Assembly (NCBI GenBank): GCA_031763025.1
Contig: JASSKH010000009.1
Location: 2,728,001-2,792,000, forward strand
DNA length: 64,000 bases
Reading direction: 5' to 3'
Source of the DNA: Macrocystis pyrifera
Lineage: Eukaryota > Sar > Phaeophyceae > Laminariales > Laminariaceae
The notes under the pieces were generated by a model. That model saw only the letters and a list, made by a program, of their open reading frames with translations. It made no database searches and was not told where the DNA came from. A program made the position numbers and the translations under genes. Of this stretch, positions 10,258-21,088 are shown in pieces. The first letter of the stretch is position 1. Every line of letters begins with the position of its first letter.

Positions 10258-11837
10258 TGTGATAAGAGTACCCTGGTTTATAGTATATAGACCAACCATC
10301 AGTAGGGGGCCGTTAGATATTTGAGAGTTTCGGGAAAAAAAAAAAAACAAAAAAAAAAAAGCGTTCAGGGTCAGGGTTTGTCGAAGTCTCTCCGCATAAA
10401 AGACGTTGACGGCTATTTTTTTCCCTGAGCGGATTCTTTTTTTCCAGATGCTCAGGATTACGGGCTGCAAAACAGGGGTTTCACCCTGAGCAAAGAAGCT
10501 GCTCAGGGTAATGGTCATGGCACAGAGCACAGGCAGTAAAGGATGCCTGTACCGTCACACAAGCAGCCCGGGACTGACACTGACTCGCCGCCATAGCTTA
10601 GGGCGACAAGGTGTGCCATCTCCTCGAACCACTCGTCGTTTGGTTCGTGATTTGGCGGCGAGGAAGTACAGAGTAGCTTCGGCAATCCCAGCAGGCAAGG
10701 AGGTGGAGCATGCATCATCTATCTTTAGAAAAAATGAAGACAATCGACCTAGCAACCTCACGCCGCGTGACGGTGAGGAGGGCGGTGATGGCGTAGAAGG
10801 TACGCGAGGCGGACGACCACTCGCCAAAGCGTTGGGGCAACCGGGCGCACCACCTCCTCCACCAGTAGGCGGTTGGTTGTGATGGGGCTACAAGTACTAC
10901 TGCTGTAATCGCAGCAGGCGAGGCGAAGTGAGCAGGAGCAGCTCGATAAATAGAAGCACATCACGCTGCACACGAAAACGAAGACACGCAAGCTCGAGCT
11001 GGGTGGCGGCTTGGAGGACAGCGACGGTGGAGATCGTGTTATAGTGATGGAGGAGCGGGAGGGGCAGGTCGGGGCGAAAGGTGGTGGAACACGCGGCGGT
11101 CGACTGCACGATGCTCGAAGCTTGCTGTGAAAAATGGGGAACGCAGGTCCACGTCATTTTTATTCCTCCTCCCACCCTGAGCAATTTAAAAAAAAAAAAA
11201 AAAAATTCCGAATCCTGGAAGCACCAACCATGAGCACCTACCCTGAGCACCCCACCCTGAGCAAAGTTTTTTTTTTTTTTTTTTTTTTTTTTTCGAAACG
11301 CTCTGTTGTTATTCCAGTTGGATCTTACTCCTTTTACCGTCTGGAATAAGATACTTCGTATTTGTAGTATCCGGTACGCAGGCTAGTATTCCTTCGTACA
11401 CGTACGTACCCTGTTTGGAATAAGATATTTGTATTTGCTAAAAGGATACGCAGACTACAGTAGTATCTAAGTAGCCGAAGAGACGGAGATGTACGCGCGT
11501 GGTATGTTCGTACGCCAGGTTTTACGGGGTGTTGTACTATTGAAGTTGAGAGTAACGCATGCACCCTTACGGGGTGTTGTACTATTGAAGTTGAGGGTGA
11601 CGCATGCACCCTTGCCAGTAGATTATAGCCGGTTTGAAGCCAGATGATACTTGTGGCTTTAAAAAAAAACATCTGCTTCCCCCCCCCCCCCCCCCTCCCT
11701 TCTCCCCCTTCTGACTTGCCCCTTCGAGCAAGCCTCGCGTCAATAAAATAAGAGAACGCCAATAAGAACTAGGTCTTTGTCACACCTCTTCCGTGGATCA
11801 TCATCCCTCGGAACCCTTACTGCTCTCCCACATCACA
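10258..11837 (+). repeat. 5' LTR, split by a nested element
   Basis: About 596 bp of LTR once the nested 984-bp element is discounted. It contains a duplicated 44-bp block (ACGGGGTGTTGTACTATTGA) at 11525-11610, a C-homopolymer near 11680 and an AATAAA-like CAATAAAATAAG near 11740 that could act as polyadenylation signal. Confidence 0.9.
10322..11305. mobile_element. 984-bp TIR element nested in the 5' LTR
   Basis: Comparison with the intact 3' LTR places the insertion exactly: GATATT/GTTATT is interrupted here with a TT duplication at the ends. The ends are imperfect inverted repeats (TGAGAGTTTCGGG and, complemented, CAGAGCGTTTCG), each followed by an A-run and then copies of GCTCAGGGT. That 9-mer or its complement recurs at least seven times near the two ends and inside, like transposase-binding subterminal repeats. 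The internal ORF 10511-10882 (+) and ORFs on the minus strand have no recognisable domain. Superfamily unknown. Confidence 0.78.
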
Positions 11838-12163
11838 CTTGGCGGCGTCAAAAGGACCACATCTCCGCTCGTGGCCATCGCTTCGACTGTTCTTCGAGCC
11901 TTCTCCTCACTTTAGGTGTGAGTCTTCCTCCTTTTTTTGTTTTTGGCATGAGTCGAGTCACTGCATTTTAGAGTACTTTGTCTTTCTTTCTTCCTTTCTT
12001 TTCTGTCTTTGTCTTTCTGTTTATCAGCGTTCGTGCTCTCCATTGGGTAGCACTGCAACGTAATGCAACGCGCGCGCGTTGCGCCCGCTTGTAGAGACGA
12101 CCGCCGTAGCGCGCGCGCCTGCGCCTGTTAAATAACTTTCGCCTTCGCGTCCGTGCGTTTCCA

Positions 12164-12466
12164 ATGGTCGACCCGTCTGACGAGCTTTCCGTGGTGATTT
12201 CACCTCAGATCATCCTTTTTCATGAAGCTATTTATAGTTTGGATTTCGATGACGAACCAGAAGTCGCTGAAATGCACATCTCTGTTGCTGACGCAAATAA
12301 GCTCGTGTCGACACCGACAGCGACTATCGCTGCGTTGAACGCTTACTCGCACCAACTATCACGGCTGAAGACCAAAAATACTCAGTGGTACACCCCCACA
12401 GAGCCGACCGACGCTTGTAGCCCATACGATTGTCATATATCATATCCTCGCGATGAGGCCTTGTAG
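12164..12466 (+). pseudogene. Gag-region ORF remnant, 100 aa
   Basis: First open frame after the 5' LTR leader. Acidic start (VDPSDELSVV), then HEAIYSLDFDDEPEVAEMHI. No zinc knuckle or protease motif. It ends at a stop and is followed by short broken frames, so it is probably the decayed start of a longer product. Confidence 0.4.
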
Positions 12467-12640
12467 GAACATTTTTGCGAACACGCGGCACCTCGTTGTC
12501 CACACCACAGTCATTTTACGTGTGTAATGGACCCTCGGGGTGCACTCATACGCTAAGTCACTGATCGCCGCATTCATGGCCTCGTGCCACACCGCTTTGT
12601 ACTTAAAACACTCTACATCTGCTACAGACTGCGGACAGGT
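12440..12640 (-). pseudogene. Possible decayed Copia-type pol fragment in antisense
   Basis: The minus-strand frame reads WHEAMNAAISDL, then about 20 residues later MTVVWTTRCRVFAKM. This resembles the start of Copia-type reverse transcriptase, which usually has W..AM..E...L followed by a tryptophan-valine-phenylalanine-lysine block. It is antisense to the host element. Only these short matches support the call; it could be coincidence. Confidence 0.3.
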
Positions 12641-12974
12641 TGCAGTTACCTCACCCGCTTCCACCCACGGACCTAGTCGCTCCGAGCACGAATGATGAGT
12701 TGGATAACGCACAGTTGGATGACGCTGTATTTTTGTCCGATTTCCCTCAGACAGAGCACGCAGTCCACTGGTCTTCGTTAAGCCCTGATGAGCTTGAAAA
12801 TTACCTGGACCTCGTGCGTACCGCGTCACAGAGAAACCCTGAACGCAGTGCACCCGCCTCCCTCACCAACTTAGTGGAACCTCACGAGCGTGACGTTTTA
12901 GAGAGCTTATTTTGCACCGATGACTCGTCTGACGCCTCGGCAAAATACTACTCTCTCTGTTTTTCACTTCGCAA

Positions 12975-13640
12975 GGAGAGCATATTTTTGGACGCAGGTC
13001 CCCTGAGTGTTTTGACGAAACATACGTAAATTCTAGTGGTCCTAATCGCACTTTTTTCTCAGATTTGCCAAAATACGCAGGTCGCCTGAGTGATGATTTT
13101 TTTGGCGAAACATACGTAAATTCTAGTCGTCCTAGTCGCATTTTTTTTTTTTTTCCGATTTACCAAAACGCGCAGGTCCCCCGAGTGATGTACTTTTCCC
13201 CCGAAACATACGCAAATTCCAGCCGTCCTAATCGCATTTTTTTTTCAGGTTTGCCAAAACATGCAAGTCTCCCGAATGACGATTTTTTCGACGAAACATA
13301 CGTAAATTCCAGCCTTCCTAATCGCTTTTTTTTTTTCCAGATTTGCACACTTTTGCAGCTTTGGAGAACTATGACGAAATTTCCAACGATACAGCACTCA
13401 TTTTGGACAGGCATAATCGTAATTTTTTTCCAGAAGTGCACACTTGTACAGTTTTGGATAAATATAGTGGAATCTTCGGCGATGCGAGAGTAATTTTGGG
13501 CCGTCCTAATAGCATTTTCTTCCTCGATTTGCACGTTTTTGCAGCCTTGAATAAAGGTGACGGAATTTTAGACGGTGCGACTGGGATTTTGGGCCATGAT
13601 GATGGAAATTCTTTTCCGGATAAAAATTCAGCCGAACCTT
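12975..13640 (+). repeat. Tandem 90-96 bp repeat encoding a repeated peptide
   Basis: GAAACATACGTAAATTC recurs at about 13017, 13107, 13203 and 13293 (spacing 90, 96, 90). Each unit contains a T-run and translates to a motif like ETYVNSSRPNRIFF. Three further, more divergent units continue in another frame at 13343-13620 (VHTFAALENYD, VHTCTVLDKYSG, LHVFAALNKGDG). The repeat length stays near a multiple of three, implying it once encoded a repeat protein inside the gag-like region. Homopolymer T-runs of differing length now shift the frame between units. Confidence 0.75.
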
Positions 13641-14302
13641 TGACGACTAGTAACACATTTCCCGACGTAGAAGACGCGAATACCAGTAGAATTATTCGGT
13701 CTCTGAATCTGACAACAACCGACAGCTGTCTTCAGATACAGACTCAGCAATTGGAGGATGATTTTACCGAGAGCTTTGTCTTTGAATCACAAAGCGAGTC
13801 AAGTACATGGTTGGTAGGGTACCCTCTTCCACCCGTTCGACGGACACCACCTTCCCGTGCCCACCTTCCTCCGGACTTTTGCATTATTTTTTATTGTTTT
13901 TCGGTTTTGCCCTCCCCTTCCTCTCCCGGGTATATGACTCCCGCCCTCCCAAACCAGCCCGGGCACGGGTCCCTTTTCCACCGCTCCCAGTACGAAACCC
14001 CCGGGCCAGCCGGCGTCGTTCAAGTTATTCAAGATACTGTTGCGAACGAACGGAGTGTCTCTACACTTCGTTACTACAGCCAAGTCCGCAGAAGTGTCTC
14101 TACTCTTTCTCTTCATACGGGTCTACAAAGTCGTGTCTCTATACCTCCTTCCATCACGGGACACGAGCGGGGCCACCTGAGCCCAAATACAACTAGGCTT
14201 AAGCCAGAGCGCCAAACGAGACTACAGTAGACTCAGACGGACGGAGGGCGCACACTAACACACTCCGGCACCGCGACCGGTCACTATAACCTTTGCTCGC
14301 AC

Positions 14303-15721
14303 ATGGATGGCAGCTCCCCCAAGCTCCCCCCCCCCCCCCCCACACCCCGCTCGCTACGCCACATGGCACGATCTCTTAGGGCTCATACCTGTTCCCCTCC
14401 CATCCCTCCCCCCCTCCCTTCGCTCCCTTGTCGTCGGCTTCTGCCAACAGCAACAATGGTCAACATCAAAGATGAAGAGGATGGCGTGGAATTCGGGCCG
14501 ACGTCCTCCGGTGACGAGGACAACGACCATCACCCAGACCACGAGGACAACTCACCCTCTGCCCCGGTCGCCACTGCGACAGCCCCCCCTGTACCGACAC
14601 CCATCACCTCGGAAAACGTCCTCGCCTCTCCCACTCCCTCTCCAGAGCGACCCCCGGCCCCGGCCGACACCCCGACAGCTCTGCCACCCGCCACAACAAC
14701 ACCACCTGCGGAGGACGAGCTGTCCGTCCCTAAACTGCAGGCGTGGCTCGCCGATTCCAATATCGAACGCGCCAGGCATGAAGCGCGACTTTCGAGGCTC
14801 CTACAGGAGCGTCAGGCGAGGGAGCGAGACGAGATCGACCGAGCCGAGAAACTGGTGGCCTCACTGAGGGCCAAACATGCCCTGACTCTGGCCTCTCAAG
14901 GCCTCGACTCCACTCCCTTCCGCGCGGTTTCGGCCGCTGCCTCGACTTCCGGCCTCGGCCCTACTCCCCCTTGCACGGGCCCGGCTGCTACCTCGACTCC
15001 CCCGGCTGACTCTTCAGTCCCCGCCCCCGCCACACCGACTCCCTCTACTTCTCCCACGAGAAGCCTTGCCCCGCTGAAGTTTGTCTTGGAATTTTCTGAC
15101 TTCGCGTTTCTGCACGTCTCTATCCGCCAACTGATCTCGTCTCACCATGTCCCGGAGCACAGGCGGGCAGCCATCTCGTCGGCTGCCTCCGCCATCAAGG
15201 GGTTTTATCATTCTACCGCCACAACCACCCTCCGGCACGCCCTTGAGTCTCTCCCTAACGTGACCAACGACATCGTGCGTGTCAAACTACTCAGGTTGGT
15301 CACCATCTTGAGGACCTTTCATGCCACATACGACCACACTTGGCCGACCGTTGCAGAATATAACGCCTCCCGCGGTCAGCCTCAACAGCGGGCGACGGGT
15401 TGTTCGGGCAACCGTCTGCCAAGCAACCGCTGGCGCCCGGACGACGACCAGGACCGCGACAACAACACCAACAACAAAAGCAACAACTCAAACATGTCGA
15501 CCCGCCCTACGTCATCATCCGGCTCCACCACCCGCCCTCGGTCCGGTAACAGCGGAACCTCCCCCCGGCCCGAACAACGCCCACGACAGCGCATCGACGG
15601 CGACTATTCCTCCTCTTCGACCGCCGAGGACTGCAATTCAGAGATGAACAGGTGCGCGATCACCCTCGGGAGAAGGACAATGCCGGCCCATCTGCCTTTC
15701 GCTTACTCCTGCGTCTGCTGA
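14303..15721 (+). CDS. Gag-like protein of the LTR element (472 aa)
   Basis: Layout: proline-rich start partly created by a C-homopolymer, acidic segment (IKDEEDGVEFG), Pro/Ala/Thr-rich linker, charged coiled coil (about residues 150-200, LSRLLQERQARERDEIDRAE), second Pro/Ser linker, a compact helical domain (about 250-360, ending RTFHATYDHTWPTVAEYN), then an Asn/Arg/Ser-rich basic tail. The same order occurs in the ORF at 22832-24139, and the helical domains look homologous. ATG 14456 (MVNIKDEED) is an alternative start that avoids the homopolymer. The frame closes near 15720 while a better conserved capsid-like sequence continues in another frame. No CCHC knuckle seen. Function inferred from position. 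Confidence 0.6.
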   Translation: MDGSSPKLPPPPPTPRSLRHMARSLRAHTCSPPIPPPLPSLPCRRLLPTATMVNIKDEEDGVEFGPTSSGDEDNDHHPDHEDNSPSAPVATATAPPVPTPITSENVLASPTPSPERPPAPADTPTALPPATTTPPAEDELSVPKLQAWLADSNIERARHEARLSRLLQERQARERDEIDRAEKLVASLRAKHALTLASQGLDSTPFRAVSAAASTSGLGPTPPCTGPAATSTPPADSSVPAPATPTPSTSPTRSLAPLKFVLEFSDFAFLHVSIRQLISSHHVPEHRRAAISSAASAIKGFYHSTATTTLRHALESLPNVTNDIVRVKLLRLVTILRTFHATYDHTWPTVAEYNASRGQPQQRATGCSGNRLPSNRWRPDDDQDRDNNTNNKSNNSNMSTRPTSSSGSTTRPRSGNSGTSPRPEQRPRQRIDGDYSSSSTAEDCNSEMNRCAITLGRRTMPAHLPFAYSCVC

Positions 15722-16170
15722 GCACGCACTTTGACCACGGCGACCAAGGCCGCGCATTCAAGAAGCTTCAGGCGTTCGGAGTACCAACGGGCACGGTGTA
15801 TTCAATTTATTTGCGTGCTTTCAGGGAGTTGACATCGGTAGTACAAGGTTCTGAAAAGGTATTTAAGCCTAGCGACGCCATGTGTTAGTAGACAGAGGTA
15901 GTGCGGACCAGTGTTAGTAGACAGTTTCCTGCTTTGACTCCGGTTTTGTACCCGGGTGAATTGATGACTGCGGTAGAACCTTTCCCTTCGGTCTCGGCCA
16001 TGTGGCAGGCTCATGAAGTGTACGCTACGAATAATACACCTGCCATAAATGGCGAAAAATATTTTTCTTATACCTCCCCCGGAGGCCACGCGACGTTTTC
16101 GCCGTCCCCGCCATCATCGGCTCCTGCTCAGCAGACGCATTCGCGCAATCATTCCAACCCAAACCAATAA
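15652..16170 (+). pseudogene. Continuation of gag-like protein in shifted frames
   Basis: 15652-15888 encodes FRLLLRLLSTHFDHGDQGRA followed by YLRAFRELTSVVQGSEKVF, which looks like a retrotransposon capsid helix bundle. After a stop within a small tandem duplication (GTGTTAGTAGACAG at 15881 and 15910) the product continues at 15901-16170 (RQFPALTPVLYPGELM, then VYATNNTPAINGEKYFS) and ends in a Ser/Pro/His tail. Breaks: frame change near 15650 and stops near 15886, so the product is probably inactive as it stands. Confidence 0.55.
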
Positions 16171-16866
16171 GGCTCCCAACGCAACCCCTATGTCATGAAC
16201 ATCTCTACGTCCCTAGACACTGACTCTTTCCCAAATTTTTTATTTTTTTGGGACGAATCCTCGGTCTTCTGGTCTTTCTTATTTTTCTTCTTTCTTCTTT
16301 TTCCTTCCTTCTTGCCTCTGTTCTTTTTCTTTTCTCTCTTTCCTTTCTTTCCTTCTTTGTTCCTTTTCTTCGTTTTTCTTTGTTTTGGTTAAAAACACCT
16401 AGGGACCTTGTTGTGTCCTTCTCGCTCTAGCTTCATGTGGACATCATCCTACATCAAGTCTATTGCCGGCTTTTCCATTAGCTTCCTAGTTCGTGCCTTA
16501 CCTTGCTCGATCTCTCCCGCCGTTCTCATAGGCCCACAACGCGGATAGCCACGACTTTTTTTTTTTTTTTTATGGGGCCTGCAGTAGCCGGCCGCACCTT
16601 GGTGTTTCTCGTATTCTACCACGGCCGACATCCTTTTGTGTCGTTACTCTTTCGTTTCCTTTACGTTTTCCTTCCCTAGCTCGAATGCTGTCTACCAGAG
16701 GCGTCTTAGCCTCATTTGCGAGGTGTGGGTTGGTCTATGGTCTCATTGGGTTGTCGTTTGTTTTGAATAGCAGTATCTTCGATCCCCTCTTCCGAATTTC
16801 CAATTTCTGAGTAGCCATCTCAGTATCGTGTGGGATCTGCATGTACGGCTATTCAGGGTGGGCTAA
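16171..16866 (+). other. 3' untranslated part of the LTR element
   Basis: Pyrimidine-rich (TTTC/TTCC) tract at about 16240-16390 followed by non-coding sequence up to the 3' LTR. The expected polypurine tract is weak (CAGGGTGGGC just before 16867). No integrase or RNase H reading frame. Confidence 0.5.
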
Positions 16867-17486
16867 TGTGATAGATTACCCTGGTTTATAGTATATAGAC
16901 GAACCATCAGTAGGGGCTGTTATTAATAGATATTGTTATTCCAGTTGGATCTTACTCCTTTTACCGTCTGGAATAAGATATTTCGTATTTGTAGTATCCG
17001 GTACGCAGGCTCGTATTCCTTCGTACGCGTACGTACCCTGTTTGGAGTAAGATATTTGTATTTGCTAACAGGATACGCAGCCTACAGTAGTATCTAAGTA
17101 GCCGAAGAGACGGAGATGTACGCGCGTGGTATGTTCGTACGCCAGGTTTTACGGGGTGTTGTACTATTGAAGTTGAGAGTAACGCATGCACCCTTACGGG
17201 GTGTTGTACTATTGAAGTTGAGGGTGACGCATGCACCCTTGCCAGTAGATTATAGCCGGTTGAAGCCAGATGATACTTCTGGCTTTAAAAGTAACATCTG
17301 CTTCCCCCCCCCCCCCCCCCTCCCTTCTCCCCCTTCTGACTTGCCCCTTCGAGCAAGCCTCGCGTCAATAAAATAAGAGAACGCCAATAAAAACTAGGTC
17401 TGAGTTTGAGCAAGCACAGACACCTTTGTCACACCTCTTCCGTGGATCATCATCCCTCGGAACCCTTACTGCTCTCCCACATCACA
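16867..17486 (+). repeat. 3' LTR, intact, 620 bp
   Basis: Begins TGTGATAGATTACCCTGG and ends ACATCACA. It carries the same duplicated 44-bp block, C-run and AATAAA-like signal as the 5' copy, plus 22 extra bases (TGAGTTTGAGCAAGCACAGA...) absent from the 5' LTR. Confidence 0.92.
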
Positions 17487-17920
17487 TTCTCTAATCGAAT
17501 TTTTCCCGGTCAGATTTTGCATATTCGGACTGCATAAGCAGAGGGTCATATTAATTTTTTAGATCGAAAGATGCAAATCTGAAGCTCGAAATCGAACCGC
17601 ATAGGAAGCAGCCTAATACCATCTCTATGATTTATCCTTCGTGCACGTTACAAACCTTACATATGGAATACGCGCGAACGCCTCATCACTTGTAAAACTC
17701 AGTATTAATAGCAGTTCCTATATAAATACCATCATGAATTGTGCACAAACCCCATACTATTTAATACAAATATGTAAGATGAACGAAATACAGAACAGAC
17801 GTATTACACAGCTTGCAAAGTTGAGTATCAACTATTCAAATCAGTCGAACTCACAGCTGACGTACTTGATTTTTTTATGAAACCTTACCTCTGGCTCTCA
17901 AGCAGGTTGCCCCGTGCTCA

Positions 17921-18004
17921 TTTTAGGACTTGAGTCCCGTTTTCGGAACAAACTACTTGGAATTAGAGTGTTTTGTCCCCAAAACGGGACTGCAGCTCTA
18001 AGGT
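17921..18004. mobile_element. MITE-3 copy
   Basis: TTTTAGGACTTGAGTCCCGT at the left and AACGGGACTGCAGCTCTAAG at the right around ACTACTTGGAATTAGAGT. Confidence 0.75.
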
Positions 18005-18029
18005 TAATAGAGGCAACCACATGTAATGC

Positions 18030-18340
18030 TAAAATGTTGCACACCCGAGACAGATCATCGATTCCCACAGGTGGGTATTTTGCAGTAGATATTTCAGGGC
18101 AGATGTTTCCCCTCTGTTGATCTGTACCGGTACCTGGTATGATCTCCAAGTAGTTCCATGTTGCGAGGTGGGGGCCGTATCAATTGCATGATGTGGACAT
18201 GCTTCCTGGCCTGGATGTGTACTGTATACCGATCCTGCACAGCATCTCGTATCGGCAGGTACATGATCTATCTGTAGATGATTTATCTGTAGATTATCTG
18301 TCTGTAGATGATATATCTGTGGATGATCTAACCGATGCGT
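18030..18340. repeat. GATC-rich dispersed repeat copy with TGTAGATGATYTATC tandem
   Basis: Shares ACAGATCATCGATTCCCAC and a nearby CAGTAGATAT with 39880-39930, and GATCCTGCACA, CGGCAGGT and TAGATGATC with copies at 54050-54290, 57680-57850 and 62705-62990. Inside, a 14-17 bp unit (TCTGTAGATGAT) is repeated four times at 18262-18325. Confidence 0.55.
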
Positions 18341-18930
18341 GTAATGTTGTATTTCCGTGCCGGGCTCCACACCATTGCCCTTACTGCTGTAAAAGACGAT
18401 ACTGCATGTTCGATACCTGGTGTTTGTAGGGCCGGGCACTGGTGTAGTATGTACCGACAGTAACAATATACTGGATGTACACTAGTGATATATTTGAGTC
18501 GGCCAGTATAGTTCGCCAGTAGTTTTTTTTTCTCGTACAGTAGGTCCAAGAAACACGCGATAATATGGCACGGATACCCACATTTGAGCTTTCTCCCGCA
18601 AAGCTTGCAAGAACTGTAGTCCGATGCCCTTACCGCTTGGCCGGGTTTCGCCTTCGGCCCTAGCCTAAACGTAATTGATTATGAATACTATGATATGACA
18701 CGCAAACAAACCTTACTTCGACGACGCATGCTATCCATGCATGCTTACCGCTTCACCGAAAACCTCGATGACTCCCTTGGTGTGATGGGGCAGGTTGGGA
18801 TGTGTTTATACAGTACTCGGGGGTGCCAGACGGTTGAGGGCGCCACGCGGAAAACCGAGGCGGTCCCACCGATCGAAGCAGGATTCCAGGTTCCATGGCG
18901 GGAGATAATTTTGCGCAGCAGTAGCACTCG
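18341..18930. other. No recognisable gene
   Basis: Short ORFs only, some antisense pairs over the left arm of the neighbouring inverted repeat. Nothing else identified. Confidence 0.45.
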
Positions 18931-18934
18931 TCGC

Positions 18935-19650
18935 CGCAGGTACATGAACCAACCTGCAGTACCCCCCACCATACCCGCCCATCCTGCAAAGCCCCCAAGG
19001 CAATACATAGATCGTCGATTCACCCCGCTGATCCCGGCCCGCTGTGCGATGGGCATGATTAAACCGGGCATACTATAAACCGGGATGCCGCGCGGTCGCG
19101 ACAATCGGCTCCGACCTCAACCCCCTCGCACCGTGATTTCGTGATTTCCAACCACGCCGTTGCCCTCCGTCATCTTCACGAGAACGCTTCGCTTGGTATT
19201 GTCCCTTTTTTCGTCGGTGTATCGGTCTTTATTTTTACCACTCCGCCGGAGGATAAAAAAAAAATGAAGAATAAGAAGTAAAAAAAAATCGCTAAAGCAA
19301 ATACCCGTTTACATACATTACGCAAAGTGACCACTCACTTGCTTGACGGCGGCGACCAGTAAACACACGGCTAAAGAGAACACAGCATCAAAGTGAAAAA
19401 AATATCGTGATGCCAACGGTGGCGGCGAGTGTGTTCGGAAATCACGTTACGAGGGGGGTTGGGATCATCGCCCGAGTGTCACGATGTCACGACCGCGCGG
19501 TATTGCGGTCTATTGTGCCCGATTTCGTCACGCCTCCCTCACCGCGGGCGAGAGTCAGGGGGGTCAATCGACGGGCTAGTTCCTCGTGTGCCTTTCAGGC
19601 TGGGCGCGTACGATGGGGGGTACAGCAGATTTGTTCCCGCGGGGTGTCCC
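18935..19650. repeat. Fold-back element A: about 220-bp inverted arms, about 265-bp spacer
   Basis: Left arm 18935-19165 and right arm 19430-19650 are imperfect reverse complements. Shared blocks: CTGCAGTACCCCCCACCATA, CGTCGATTCACCCC, CCGCGCGGTCGCGACA, CGGCTCC and GTGATTTCCAACCACG. Fold-back element B at 22108-22440 has the same arms. ORFs in both directions across the arms are a by-product of the symmetry. Confidence 0.78.
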
Positions 19651-20188
19651 CAGGGCCCGACGAAGTTGGCGTCATGTGCCTGCGGCGACTGGCCGTGCCG
19701 CTGTTGACCGCTGCCCCCAGCCCTGGCCTTTCTGCTTGCTGCTGCCGTCCGCTGCCCCAAATCGCGCCTTTTGCGGTTGCTGCCTGCTGCCCCAATTCTT
19801 GCCTTGCTGCTGGTGTCTCCCGCCCCAGCTCTGACCTCAATGCTGCTGTCCTTTACCCCCGTACTTCGCGCCACCTTTCCCCCCCACAGCCCTGAGTTCC
19901 CCGCACCACCTACGCCACCGCTGGCCGCGGCCGGGGACTGTCCGGGGGTGGAGAATCTGCGGCCACCGTTGGACCCCCGCCACCGCCAGTCGTGATATCT
20001 ACCAACGTATTTCTTCTTTATCTGCCTCGCGGAAATTTCTCCGTGGGACGCCCTCGAGCGGGACTCGATATTTGGGCCGTGCCGACTGCTCGTCGTACTG
20101 CCAAAACCTCTTGCGGCTCCTCGTCGTAATCTATCAACAAGTTTTATGGAGGACGTGTAGATTGATTTCGTGGTCAGTCTTGTGGGCC
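19651..20188. other. GC-rich region without assigned gene
   Basis: Contains a degenerate CCCCAGCYCTGGCCTT / CTGCTGCC array (about 19700-19860) which gives alanine- or glycine-rich ORFs on both strands. The minus ORF 19539-20312 runs through both this array and the inverted-repeat arm, so it is unlikely to be a gene. Confidence 0.45.
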
Positions 20189-20298
20189 TATTACGGAGGA
20201 CCGTAGTAAATAGCACCTGCGGTACACACAAAAACCTATATGTTTCTCTATTTTTACTAAAACAAAATTGGTCCCATTTACTATGGTCCCCCGTAGTA
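20189..20298. mobile_element. MITE-1 copy 4
   Basis: TATTACGGAGGACCGTAGTA at the left, TTTACTATGGTCCCCCGTAG at the right. The centre is in the opposite orientation to copies 2 and 3. Confidence 0.9.
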
Positions 20299-20337
20299 CA
20301 GTACCTCGACAAGTATGTCGCCCAATCAGGTTCAGGC

Positions 20338-20442
20338 GTTTAACCCCTTCTAGGGCGAACTGCAGCCCCCTATTTTTGGGGACAAAACTACTTGGAACTT
20401 GGACTGGTTTGTGCCCCAAACGGGACTGTTTTCCTAAGAGGG
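20338..20442. mobile_element. MITE-3 copy
   Basis: GTTTAACCCCTTCTAGGGCG ... AACTACTTGGAACTTGGACT ... ACGGGACTGTTTTCCTAAGA. Confidence 0.75.
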
Positions 20443-20665
20443 GGAAAAAAATGGAGTAAAGGGTCTTAGGACCCTGGGGTTCGCGTGTTCCTTGTGTACT
20501 CTTTACCCCCCTGTGTACTGTAGTTTGTGGCGCCCGAGTGTTTTTGTCTGCTGTAGTTGTGGTGCCCACGAGTGTTTTTGAGCCGGAGGCATGCTGCGGC
20601 AGGGGTGGCACTACACGTTTTCTGAGGCTCCGCACATGATGAGGTGTATACTATTAGCAAGTCAT

Positions 20666-20775
20666 TATTACGGGGGACCATAGTAAATAGGACCAAACAT
20701 TGTTAGTGAAAATAGGGAAATAGATAGGTTTTGTGTGTGTACCGTAGGTCCTATTTACTATGGCCCCGCTTAGTA
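20666..20775. mobile_element. MITE-1 copy 5
   Basis: Left arm intact (TATTACGGGGGACCATAGTA). The right end is slightly decayed (ACTATGGCCCCGCTTAGTA). Confidence 0.88.
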
Positions 20776-20979
20776 GTATACCTCACTCGACAACCGATTT
20801 TTGGGAAAAGCTAAAAAAAAACAGCGCAACCCGACGAACAAACCCAAAGCCTATCATGTTTTTTCCAGCTGTTCCTATAATCACAACTATTATTTATCAA
20901 AACGCTAACGGTATCCCAACGATATTGGGTTTAAGACGCCCGGTTTGTCCCAGTGACATATTGTGCTCTTAAAAAGAGC

Positions 20980-21088
20980 TATTACGGGGGACCATAGTAA
21001 ACAGGACCAAATATTGTTGGTAAAAATAGGGAAATATGTAGGTTTTTATGTGTACCGTAGGTCCTGTTTACTATGGTCCCCCGTAATA
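20980..21088. mobile_element. MITE-1 copy 6
   Basis: Near-perfect palindrome with both TTACGGGGGACCATAGTAAA arms and TA at each end. Confidence 0.92.

Larger units (their letters stand above)
10258..17486 (+). mobile_element. LTR retrotransposon, 7.2 kb, gag-like only (LARD-type), interrupted
   Basis: Two long direct repeats bound the element: 10258-11837 (interrupted) and 16867-17486. Both begin TGTGATA and end CATCACA, giving TG...CA termini. The flanks show a 4-bp duplication TTCT (10254-10257 and 17487-17490). The putative primer-binding site directly after the 5' LTR reads TTGGCGGCGTC. The internal 5 kb holds gag-like ORFs and tandem repeats. No sense-strand reverse transcriptase, RNase H or integrase motif was seen, so it is probably non-autonomous. 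The two LTRs are very similar apart from the nested insertion and a 22-bp indel, which suggests fairly recent insertion. Confidence 0.9.
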
